Source of the DNA: Candidatus Binatia bacterium | Lineage (GTDB): Bacteria; Desulfobacterota_B; Binatia; UBA9968; JAJDTQ01 | Reading direction: 5' to 3' | Assembly: GCA_022827045.1 (NCBI GenBank) | Contig: JAJDTQ010000006.1 | Location: 1 to 64,000, forward strand | DNA: 64,000 bases | Shown: positions 46,577 through 53,868 of the stretch, piece by piece | Layout: each line of letters opens with the position of its first letter | Position numbering within the stretch: position 1 is the first letter of the stretch | Made by a program: the position numbers and the translations under genes | Notes under the pieces: generated by a model | What the model was told of the DNA's origin: nothing | What the model saw: the letters and a program-made list of their open reading frames with translations, nothing else | Database searches by the model: none

Positions 46577-47089
46577 TCAGTTGCCCACGGCAAAGTACGT
46601 GTGCGTCGCCTGAACGAAGGTTTCGTTGTTTGCAGCTGCTTCAACGGTTGCCTGGCACGCATCGCTCTTCTTCGCGGCGTCGGCCGCATCATCGACGATG
46701 GACACCGCCGCCGCCCCCGCGGCAACAGGTGGCCCACCGACGTATCCTCCAACGATCGTTGCGACTATCGTTTCGAACGTGTCCTCGACAACGCCTTTGC
46801 CCACGTCTGCGGCGCACTCTTTGGCCGAGTCGGACGCCGATTCGTCAAAGCCCAGGTTGGCCGAATTCCCGTCGTCGGAACTGTTGTCGTCGGGTGCGGA
46901 GTCGTCGTTCGCGCCGGTGTCGTCGCACGAGCACGAACAACTGCAACTACACCCGCATCCGCATCCGCAGCCACCGTCACACCCACATCCACATCCGTGG
47001 ATCTCCAGGTCGAGGTCGTTGTCTTCCGGGCCGAGCATCCAAGGGATGGCAGCTGCGCTGTTGTCGAAAGCAGATTCAATGGCGTACAT
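46577..47089 (-). CDS. Cysteine-repeat protein, candidate ribosomally made peptide precursor or metal-binding protein
   Basis: A 170-residue protein of unknown family. After a 31-residue N-terminal part (MYAIESAFDN to DLDLEIH) come 11 cysteines in 23 residues (33, 35, 37, 41, 43, 45, 47, 49, 51, 53, 55). They alternate first with Gly and then with Ser (GCGCGCDGG, then CGCGCGCSCSC). An Asp/Asn/Ser-rich linker (56-90) follows, then a Gly/Ala-rich hydrophobic part (95-150) and two more Cys (92, 145). The codons in the repeat are mixed (TGT and TGC; GGA, GGG, GGT; AGT and TCG), so it is not a slipped microsatellite. AGGAGG lies 7 nt before the ATG. A 167-residue membrane-protein gene is upstream on the same strand. 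No YcaO, radical SAM or lanthipeptide synthase gene is in the window. Confidence 0.72.
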   Translation of the reverse strand: MYAIESAFDNSAAAIPWMLGPEDNDLDLEIHGCGCGCDGGCGCGCGCSCSCSCSCDDTGANDDSAPDDNSSDDGNSANLGFDESASDSAKECAADVGKGVVEDTFETIVATIVGGYVGGPPVAAGAAAVSIVDDAADAAKKSDACQATVEAAANNETFVQATHTYFAVGN

Positions 47090-47151
47090 ACTTGTTCCTC
47101 CTTGCGTTGGTACTTCACTTCTGTGCCCTGTAAGCGCCTACACCATACAAA

Positions 47152-47165
47152 TCGCTGGTCAGCGA
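47152..47165. promoter_or_regulatory. Small dyad upstream of the cysteine-repeat gene
   Basis: TCGCTGGTCAGCGA is a perfect 6-bp inverted repeat with a 2-nt spacer, 63 bp before the start of the cysteine-repeat gene. It could be an operator, but no regulator gene is nearby and a chance occurrence is possible. Confidence 0.25.
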
Positions 47166-47223
47166 CCGAACTTTAGGCCCGAAGCGAGTGACCGCTGTTT
47201 TTTCGGCTCGTGGAAGGAGGCAA

Positions 47224-47727
47224 TCAATTTGAGGGAACGGAGCGGAGAAACAGAACCGTCCTTTCGGTGGCCCACATCGCGATGGTCGCTGCCACGACTA
47301 CGAGGAGTCCCGAACGCCACCACCCCAGGGTCGGGCCAAGGTCCCACCACCCGGACAGGGTGACGGCCTCACCGAGGAGCACCACGAACCCTAGGACAGG
47401 GAGCCATGCGTAGCGTCTCCGCACGAACCCCGTCCGCAATTTGCCCTCTTGGATGGAGGCCAAAATCACGAACAGCAGACAGGGAAACATCAGAACCTCG
47501 AACAGAGAGTCCTGGTATGCCTGCCCCTGAAAGAGGATGTCCTGCACGGAGCCTACGATCCACTTGCCGGACGTGATAACAGCGGTCGCCAACACTGTTC
47601 GAGCGGTCCGAACGTACCTGTCGAGTCCGTCCCGGTCGCCTTCCAACACCCGACACGCGCTCATGAACTCAAACCACACGAGAATCTCCTTGGAGTCTGG
47701 CTGCTCACTGCCCTTCACCGCACTCAT
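47224..47727 (-). CDS. Small membrane protein of unknown family, neighbour of the cysteine-repeat gene
   Basis: A 167-residue protein. A soluble N-terminal 40 residues (MSAVKGSEQPDSKEILVWFEFMSACRV) are followed by three or four hydrophobic helices: around 45-62, LMFPCLLFVILASI, WLPVLGFVVLLGEAVTL and a final SGLLVVVAATIAMW. I do not recognise a family. GGAGGTGC stands just before the ATG. It lies on the same strand and 134 nt upstream of the cysteine-repeat gene, so the two may be expressed together. Composition is visibly less GC-rich than the flanking operons, suggesting a transferred islet. Confidence 0.65.
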   Translation of the reverse strand: MSAVKGSEQPDSKEILVWFEFMSACRVLEGDRDGLDRYVRTARTVLATAVITSGKWIVGSVQDILFQGQAYQDSLFEVLMFPCLLFVILASIQEGKLRTGFVRRRYAWLPVLGFVVLLGEAVTLSGWWDLGPTLGWWRSGLLVVVAATIAMWATERTVLFLRSVPSN

Positions 47728-47829
47728 GCACCTCCGTGGACGAGACCGCCCACACAGATAGGATCGGCGGCTCGGAGCCCGAATTTAACAAGACACCGCA
47801 AATTTCCACTGTTGCCGGTTCGCTAGCGC

Positions 47830-49128
47830 TCAGGGCGCCTCCAACGATTTCGGGGAGGTACCCGGCTTTACCGGGCGCCTGATGAGCAGGGTCAGTCCCG
47901 CGCACACGATCTGGACGGCGATGAAGAGGGTCAGGGACAGGTCGTAGCTGCCGGTGTAGTCGTAGAGGTAGCCGAAGAAGGGCGCGCCGGCGGCGGCGAA
48001 GAGCAGCAGGATCGGCACGCTGAGGCCCCGCACGGTGCCGAGGGACAGCCGGCCGAAGTAGTTCGCCCACATTACTTCCTGGAGGACCTGGGCGCCGCCT
48101 AGGCCGAAGCCGTAGAGGAAGAAGGCCGCGTAGAGCCCCGTCAGTCCGCCGGTCTGCATGGCGGTGACGAGTCCCGCCGCCTGAATCACGAAGCTCAATG
48201 CCGTTGCCTTGCGCACGCTCATGCGCTCGCTGATGAAACCCAGCAACAGGCCCGAGCCGAGCTGGGTTCCGGCCAGGACCATCACCACGATCCCCGCCTG
48301 GGCGTTGGAGTAGCCCATGTCGGAGATGTACGAGAACACGTGCAGGTTGAAGCCGGCGATGCCGAGGTCGACGGTGCTGAAGATGAGCGTGATCAGCCAG
48401 AAGGTGGAGGTGCGCACCGCTTCCCCGCGGGTCCACGTGATGTCGGCCGACACCGGGACGCGGCGGGAAGTGCCGGCATTCGAGTCGGGCTGCGCTCCGT
48501 AGGGCCCGGGCGCGCCGTCCGGGTGGAGCCCCATGTCCTCGGGGCTCCGGCGCATGAACACCGCCGCCGGGATCAGTATCAGCACCACCACCAGGCCCCC
48601 GGCCAGCATCCAGACGCGGCGCCAGCCGATGGCGGTGAGTAGGTAGGCCGCCACTACCGAAATGGTGGTCTTGGAGATGCCTTGACCCAAGTGGGCGATG
48701 GCTACCGCCCGGCCGCGCTTCTTCACGAACCAGCGGGAGACGGTGACGTTGACCACGAAGTAGCACACCAGCGCGTGGCCGATGGACACCGGCCCCACCC
48801 GTAGCGCGGTGAATTCCCAGAAGCTCCGGGCGTATCCCAGCAGCAGGAAGCCGACGATGGAGATGAGCGCCCCGATGACCATGAGGCGGCGGGCGCCGTA
48901 ACGGTCCAGCAGAGAACCCACCCAGGGCGATACGGCCGCGTAGGCCACCAGCTCCAGCGACCGCATCAGCGAGAAGGTCCCCCGGGAGACGCCGAGGTCG
49001 GCGGTGATCGACTTGAGCAACACGCCCAGAGTGCTGGAAAGGTAGAAGGGGCAGGCGAGCTGCACCACGAAACCGGTGGCGACGATGTACCAGCCGTAGA
49101 ACAGCCTGGGTCTTGCGGAGTTCTGCAT
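47830..49128 (-). CDS. MFS transporter (YGWYIV-type, monocarboxylate/oxalate-formate antiporter-like)
   Basis: A 432-residue 12-helix permease. The N-terminus RLFYGWYIVATGFVVQ is typical of the oxalate-formate antiporter/monocarboxylate branch of the major facilitator superfamily. The loop 2-3 motif is SPWVGSLLDRYGARRLMVIG. The central loop carries MRRSPEDMGLHPDG, shared with the neighbouring permeases. It probably moves an organic anion across the inner membrane. The ATG at 49128 has GAAGGA directly before it. It begins 20 nt after the stop of the next permease gene, last in a run of four. Confidence 0.87.
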   Translation of the reverse strand: MQNSARPRLFYGWYIVATGFVVQLACPFYLSSTLGVLLKSITADLGVSRGTFSLMRSLELVAYAAVSPWVGSLLDRYGARRLMVIGALISIVGFLLLGYARSFWEFTALRVGPVSIGHALVCYFVVNVTVSRWFVKKRGRAVAIAHLGQGISKTTISVVAAYLLTAIGWRRVWMLAGGLVVVLILIPAAVFMRRSPEDMGLHPDGAPGPYGAQPDSNAGTSRRVPVSADITWTRGEAVRTSTFWLITLIFSTVDLGIAGFNLHVFSYISDMGYSNAQAGIVVMVLAGTQLGSGLLLGFISERMSVRKATALSFVIQAAGLVTAMQTGGLTGLYAAFFLYGFGLGGAQVLQEVMWANYFGRLSLGTVRGLSVPILLLFAAAGAPFFGYLYDYTGSYDLSLTLFIAVQIVCAGLTLLIRRPVKPGTSPKSLEAP

Positions 49129-49148
49129 TCCTTCGATTCGCCGGATGA

Positions 49149-50462
49149 TTACCGCGCTGTTTCAAGCCCTGCCGGGTGGCGCGGCCGCCGTATCGTCAGG
49201 GTCAGCGCGGATGAAATCAGCAGCATGGTCATGAACATGTAGAAGGAGATCGTATACGAACCGGTGTAGTCGTTCACGAAACCGAAGAACGGCGGACCGC
49301 AGACGCCGCAGAGCAGCACGATCTGCAGCGAGGCGCCGCGCACCGTGCCGAGCGATATCCGGCCGAAGTAGTTCGCCCACATCACCTCTTCCAGCACCTG
49401 CACGCCGCCCAGCCCCAGGCCATAGAAGAAGAAGCCGAGGTAGATGGTCCAGAGTTCGTGGGCGTTGGCCGCCACGTACAGGCCGGCGGCCTCCATCAGA
49501 AACAGGAACGAGATGATCTTGCGCACGCTGATGCGCTCGCCGACGAACCCCCACAAGAGCCCCGAGGCGGTTTGCGTCCCGGCGATGACGGTCATGACGA
49601 AAGCGGCCTGCACCAGGGTGAATCCAAGGTCCGACACGTAGGAGACTACGTGGAGGTTGAGGCCGGTGACGCCGATGTCCACCATGCCGAAAACCAGCAC
49701 GATGAGCCAGAAGGTGGAGGTGCGGCGGACGTCCTTTCGGCTCCAGTGCACTTCCGGCTCCAGCGTGTCCTCCGGGCTCCCTCCGCGTCCCCGGGTCCGG
49801 CCCCCGGCCTCCAGCGGCTCGTCCAGGGCGACGCCGTCGGGATGAAGCCCCATGTCTTCCGGGCTCCGCCGCATGAAGATGGCCACCGGGACGACCGCGA
49901 GCACGATCACCAGCACGCCGAACAGTGTCCACACCTGGCGCCACCCGATGAACGTCAGCAGCCACGCCACCACCAGGGAGATGGTCACCTTGGCGATGCC
50001 GTGCCCCAGATGGGAAAGGGCCACCGCCCGCCCCCGCTTCCGGACGAACCACCGGGCCACCGTGACGTTCACGACGAAGTAGCAGACCAGGGCATGGCCG
50101 ACGGCCATCACGGTGGCGCGCACGGAAGCGAACTCCAGGAAGGATTGCACGTGCCCCAGCAGCAGAAAGCCGACGGCCGAGAGGACGGCCCCGGTGACCA
50201 TCATGCGGCGCGGTCCGTACTGGTCCAGCTTGGCCCCTACCCAGGGCGCCATGAGGGCGTAAAGGAGATGCTCGCCCGACCGCAGCAGCGAGAAGATGCC
50301 CCTGGACACGCGGAGATCGGCGGTGATGGGTTTCAGAAGGACGCTGAGCGTGCTGGAAAGGAAGAAGGCGCAGGAGATGTTGGCCAGGAAGGCCGCGCCG
50401 ACGATGTACCAGCCATAGAAGACCCGCGGCGTCCTGGGACGGTGGGTGGAGTCAGGGGTCAC
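49149..50462 (-). CDS. MFS transporter (close paralog of the neighbouring permease)
   Basis: A 437-residue, 12-helix permease with RVFYGWYIVGAAFLANI at the N-terminus, APWVGAKLDQYGPRRMMVTG in the loop between helices 2 and 3, and MRRSPEDMGLHPDG in the central loop. It is clearly paralogous to the permeases at 47830 and 51858. Function is export or import of an organic anion, substrate unknown. A GTG at 50462 starts the fold; an ATG about 30 nt upstream is in another frame. It is separated by 144 nt from the more divergent permease upstream. Confidence 0.87.
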   Translation of the reverse strand: MTPDSTHRPRTPRVFYGWYIVGAAFLANISCAFFLSSTLSVLLKPITADLRVSRGIFSLLRSGEHLLYALMAPWVGAKLDQYGPRRMMVTGAVLSAVGFLLLGHVQSFLEFASVRATVMAVGHALVCYFVVNVTVARWFVRKRGRAVALSHLGHGIAKVTISLVVAWLLTFIGWRQVWTLFGVLVIVLAVVPVAIFMRRSPEDMGLHPDGVALDEPLEAGGRTRGRGGSPEDTLEPEVHWSRKDVRRTSTFWLIVLVFGMVDIGVTGLNLHVVSYVSDLGFTLVQAAFVMTVIAGTQTASGLLWGFVGERISVRKIISFLFLMEAAGLYVAANAHELWTIYLGFFFYGLGLGGVQVLEEVMWANYFGRISLGTVRGASLQIVLLCGVCGPPFFGFVNDYTGSYTISFYMFMTMLLISSALTLTIRRPRHPAGLETAR

Positions 50463-50606
50463 GGCGGTCCAGCAACCCGGGGTGGATTTGGCTCATGATC
50501 TTCTTCTCTGCGAACGGGTGCGGCGAGCGCGGGCTCGGTTCCTTCAGGAAGAACAATAAAACTAGGCAATGACCCCGTAGGAGTCAATCTTTGTCCGGAC
50601 AGGACA

Positions 50607-51842
50607 CTAGGGCCACAGCCGCTGGTCGAAGCGGCGCATCCAGTCGAGCCCCGTAACCCACACCGCCAGCACCGAGATCAGCAACAGCGAGTTGGCCACG
50701 GTGAACGACACATAGTAGTCGCCGGTGAGATCGTGCAACGCGCCGCCCATCCAGGCCCCGAGGCCGCCGCCGACGCCCACGCTCATCACGGAGAACCCGA
50801 AGATGGTCCCGAAGCCTCGGCCCGCGAAGATGTCCGCGGTGATGGCCGACAGGATGACGGCGCGTGAGCCGAAGGCGATGCCGAAGCCGCCGACGTAGAC
50901 GTAGAGCAGCCAGGGGTTCGAGGTGTCCGTGGCCAGGGTGAGGGCCAGGACGCCGACGGCCGCGCAGGCGATGTTGAGGGTGTAGGCGGCGGTCTTGGTG
51001 AGGGCGTCCGCCAGGTAGCCGAAGGCCACGCGTCCCCCGGCGCTGACGAACGCCATGACACCGAAGACCCCGGCGGCCCAGATGTGGCTGTAGCCGATAT
51101 CCACGACGTGGGCGACCTGGTGGGTGACGATCAGCATGGTCCCGATGGAGCCCAGCATCCGCGAGACGAACAGGCTCCAGAATTGCAGGCTCCTCAAGGC
51201 CAGGGAAGTCGACCACTCGCCGGCCCTCGCGGCGCCGGTAGCGGTGCCCGACGGCTCTCGCGAACTGGCCGGGCTGGGACGGTAGGTGCTCAACACCAGC
51301 GGTATGATCAGGATGAGGATCACCGCCGCCAGCGCCTGGAATACCCGCGGCCAGCCCCACAGGGAGATCAGCCACTGGCTCAGCGGCGAAAGGACCAGTG
51401 TGCCCACGCCCACCGCCCCGTAGACGATGCCCAGGACGAGGCCCCGCCGGGTGGGGAACCACTCCGACACCACGACGACGTGGGGGATCACGCCGGCGGT
51501 GGCGAACCCCAGCGACCCCACCACTCCGAAATAGAGATAGAGCTCCCACGCGGTGCCGACCCGGCTGCACAGGAGCAGGCCGGCGGCCAGGACGACGCTG
51601 CCCGCCACCACCACCCGCCGCGGCCCCAGGCGGTCGGTGAGCCGTCCGACGAAGGGCGATACGAGGGCGTCGGTTACCAGGTTCGCGGTCTGAAGCCCGG
51701 CGGTGACTCCGCGGCTCCAGTGAAAGGTGTCCAGGAGCGCCACGAAGAAGACGCCGAAGGAAGTGTGCAGGCCGCGAATGAACCCGAAGGTCAGGGAAGC
51801 GGCTCCGGCGATGACCCAAGGCTGGTTGGACTGGTGCGCCAT
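50607..51842 (-). CDS. MFS transporter (divergent member of the four-gene run)
   Basis: A 411-residue, 12-helix permease that belongs to another branch. Its N-terminus is NQPWVIAGAASLTFGFIRGLHTSFGVFF, with SPFVGRLTDRLGPRRVVVAG as the loop 2-3 motif. It lacks the RRSPEDMGL central loop of the other three. Substrate unknown; the closest general class is monocarboxylate-porter-like. Its TAG stop lies in a short recurring motif (see the 40222 repeat). It starts 15 nt after the stop of the permease at 51858 and is probably co-transcribed with it. Confidence 0.87.
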   Translation of the reverse strand: MAHQSNQPWVIAGAASLTFGFIRGLHTSFGVFFVALLDTFHWSRGVTAGLQTANLVTDALVSPFVGRLTDRLGPRRVVVAGSVVLAAGLLLCSRVGTAWELYLYFGVVGSLGFATAGVIPHVVVVSEWFPTRRGLVLGIVYGAVGVGTLVLSPLSQWLISLWGWPRVFQALAAVILILIIPLVLSTYRPSPASSREPSGTATGAARAGEWSTSLALRSLQFWSLFVSRMLGSIGTMLIVTHQVAHVVDIGYSHIWAAGVFGVMAFVSAGGRVAFGYLADALTKTAAYTLNIACAAVGVLALTLATDTSNPWLLYVYVGGFGIAFGSRAVILSAITADIFAGRGFGTIFGFSVMSVGVGGGLGAWMGGALHDLTGDYYVSFTVANSLLLISVLAVWVTGLDWMRRFDQRLWP

Positions 51843-51857
51843 GGCGGTGTCGCGGCC

Positions 51858-53132
51858 TTAGTGTCCTGTCTCGGGGGCCGCCTTGCGGGGCGGACGGACG
51901 GCGAGGACCAGCAACGCCGACAGCAGCAGCGCGGCGATGAAAACACCGAACGACAGGAAATAGCTGCCGGTGTAGTCGTGGAAAAAGCCGAAGAAGGGCG
52001 GACCCACCGTCGTGCCCGTGCGCGTGATCATGATACCCAGATTGCGCACGCGGCCCAGGGAGATGCGGCCGAAGTAGTTGGCCCAGAGCAGCTCTCGAAT
52101 CACCAGGATCCCGCCCAGCCCGAATCCGTAGATGAGGAATCCCAGGGAGACCGGTGCGAGGCCGGTGACCGCGAGGGCCAGTGACAGGCCGCATGCCTGG
52201 AGGAGGAACTGGGCGGCGGCCGCCTTGCGCACGTCGATACGTTCGCCGACCACGCCCCAGACAACGTTTCCGACCGTCTGCGTCAGCGCCATCATCCCCA
52301 TGACCGTGGAGGCGATCTCGGGAGAGTATCCGATGTCCGTAATGTAGGGATGGATGTGCAGGTTCAGCCCGATGATTCCGAACGTGACGGTGCCGTAGGT
52401 GATGACCAGCAGCCAGAACGTGCTGGTCCGGACGGCCTCACCCCGGGTCCATTGGACATCGGCGGTGTGCGCCTCGAGGGTTTCCGGTCGCGGACTCCCA
52501 CCGGGGGCGGATTCTGGTGGCGCCAGCGCGCCGTCCGGCTGAAGCCCCATGTCTTCCGGGCTGCGCCGCACCAGCAGGAAGGCCGGCAGCACCACCATGG
52601 CCAGGGTCAGCACGCCGAACACCATCCAGGTGTTGCGCCATCCCACCAGTACGAAGAGCCACACGGCCACCAGCGGGATGCCGGCCTTGGCGATGCCGTT
52701 GCCCATGTTGGCGATGGAGATGGCGCGGCCCCGCTTTTGGATGAACCAACGCGAGATCATCACGTTGATCACCATGTAGCCCATGAGGGTATCGCCCACG
52801 GTGACCGGCAGCCAGCGGACGACCATGAACTGCCAGAACTCCTGGGCCTGGCTCAGCAGGATGTATCCGGTCCCCGCCACCAGGGCGCCTGTGACGATGA
52901 GCCAGCGGGCGCCGTAGCGGTCGATGAGGGGGCCCACCAGGAACGCGATCACCGAGGAGAACATGACCTCGCCGCTACGGATGAACGAGAAGATGCCGCG
53001 GGAGACGGCGAACTCCGCGGTGAGCGGTTTCATGAACACGCTGAGGGTGCTGGACAGCGCAAAGGAAGAGGTCAGGTAGCAGATGAAGCCGACGCCGACG
53101 ATGTACCAGCCGTAGAAGAGCTTTCGGGACAC
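51858..53132 (-). CDS. MFS transporter (first of four consecutive permeases)
   Basis: A 424-residue, 12-helix permease starting KLFYGWYIVGVGFICYL. It has VGPLIDRYGARWLIVTG between helices 2 and 3, and the central loop RRSPEDMGLQPDG. It is close to the permeases at 47830 and 49149. A GTG at 53132 begins the fold; the ribosome site is weak. It is divergent from the 53374 gene, with an AT-rich 241-nt region between them. Substrate is undetermined; the branch typically carries mono- or dicarboxylates. Confidence 0.87.
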   Translation of the reverse strand: MSRKLFYGWYIVGVGFICYLTSSFALSSTLSVFMKPLTAEFAVSRGIFSFIRSGEVMFSSVIAFLVGPLIDRYGARWLIVTGALVAGTGYILLSQAQEFWQFMVVRWLPVTVGDTLMGYMVINVMISRWFIQKRGRAISIANMGNGIAKAGIPLVAVWLFVLVGWRNTWMVFGVLTLAMVVLPAFLLVRRSPEDMGLQPDGALAPPESAPGGSPRPETLEAHTADVQWTRGEAVRTSTFWLLVITYGTVTFGIIGLNLHIHPYITDIGYSPEIASTVMGMMALTQTVGNVVWGVVGERIDVRKAAAAQFLLQACGLSLALAVTGLAPVSLGFLIYGFGLGGILVIRELLWANYFGRISLGRVRNLGIMITRTGTTVGPPFFGFFHDYTGSYFLSFGVFIAALLLSALLVLAVRPPRKAAPETGH

Positions 53133-53270
53133 GATAACGAGAAGGTTTACTGGTGCGTGGCGGGAAGCGCAACCGCGATGACCAAACGGCGTCAGGCACT
53201 ATTCATCGCTAAATGAGAATAATCCTTCGAGAAATGTGATTGATATTTTATCAACTCTCGGAAAAACGGC

Positions 53271-53299
53271 TTGACAGGGTAGGGCGAGATCCTTACATT
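53271..53299 (+). promoter_or_regulatory. Sigma-70-type promoter before the 53374 gene
   Basis: TTGACA (53271-53276) and TACATT (53294-53299) are spaced by 17 bp within an unusually AT-rich stretch. The site is 75 bp upstream of the start and is the most consensus-like promoter in the window. Confidence 0.65.
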
Positions 53300-53373
53300 T
53301 TTCATTAGGAAAAAGGGAATAGAGCGTTGGATAGGGAACCGGTCGCGGTCTAATAGAACGGACGGTACCAACG

Positions 53374-53808
53374 ATGAGGGAAGAAACGAAAGTCACGGAG
53401 GTTGCCGCCGGGGGCCGGGAGTCCGGCAACGCGGCGGAAGAGCGCGGAACGGCCGATGCTTTCGATGCCGTGACGCTGTTTGACGCCGACGGCGTGGACG
53501 TCGACCAGTATGCGGACACGGTCCAGCGGAAGACGCCCCTCGAGCCCGAGAAGCACTTGCTGCTCGCCATCCTCGAGGATGGCCTCGCATGTTACCGAAA
53601 GAACCTGTTCGCCCGGACCGCCAAGAAGCAGGCAGCCTACCGGGACGCGGAGGAATGGATCTTCGCCACGGACGACGAGCGTTTCCTCAGCTTCGAGTCC
53701 GTTTGTGGCGTTCTGGGCATCGAGCCCAGCTACCTGCGCCGGGGCCTTGTGGAATGGAAGGAACGCAAGGTCAGGGCGCGCGCCAACGCCCCGGCCGAAG
53801 CCGCGTAG
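53374..53808 (+). CDS. Conserved hypothetical protein
   Basis: A 144-residue soluble protein. The first 50 residues are acidic and low in complexity (AAGGRESGNAAEERGTADAFDA). The rest forms a compact helical domain: PEKHLLLAILEDGLACYRKNLF, KKQAAYRDAEEWIF, then RFLSFESVCGVLGIEPSYLRRGLVEWKERK. The last part looks like a helix-turn-helix-type arrangement and suggests a nucleic-acid-associated role, which is inference. I know of no named function. A consensus-like promoter lies at 53271. It converges with the ThyX-like gene. Confidence 0.7.
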   Translation: MREETKVTEVAAGGRESGNAAEERGTADAFDAVTLFDADGVDVDQYADTVQRKTPLEPEKHLLLAILEDGLACYRKNLFARTAKKQAAYRDAEEWIFATDDERFLSFESVCGVLGIEPSYLRRGLVEWKERKVRARANAPAEAA

Positions 53809-53868
53809 GGAGCCGGCCCCAAGCCCGCGCCCGCATCGCGCCGTGCGCGGGCGGACTTGAAGCCCCCC

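Noticed and set aside
46626..47363. Plus-strand frame with His-Pro repeats opposite the cysteine-repeat gene
   Set aside because: The minus-strand reading has an AGGAGG ribosome site, mixed synonymous codons and a GC-rich third position; the plus frame runs across gene borders and has no good start signal.
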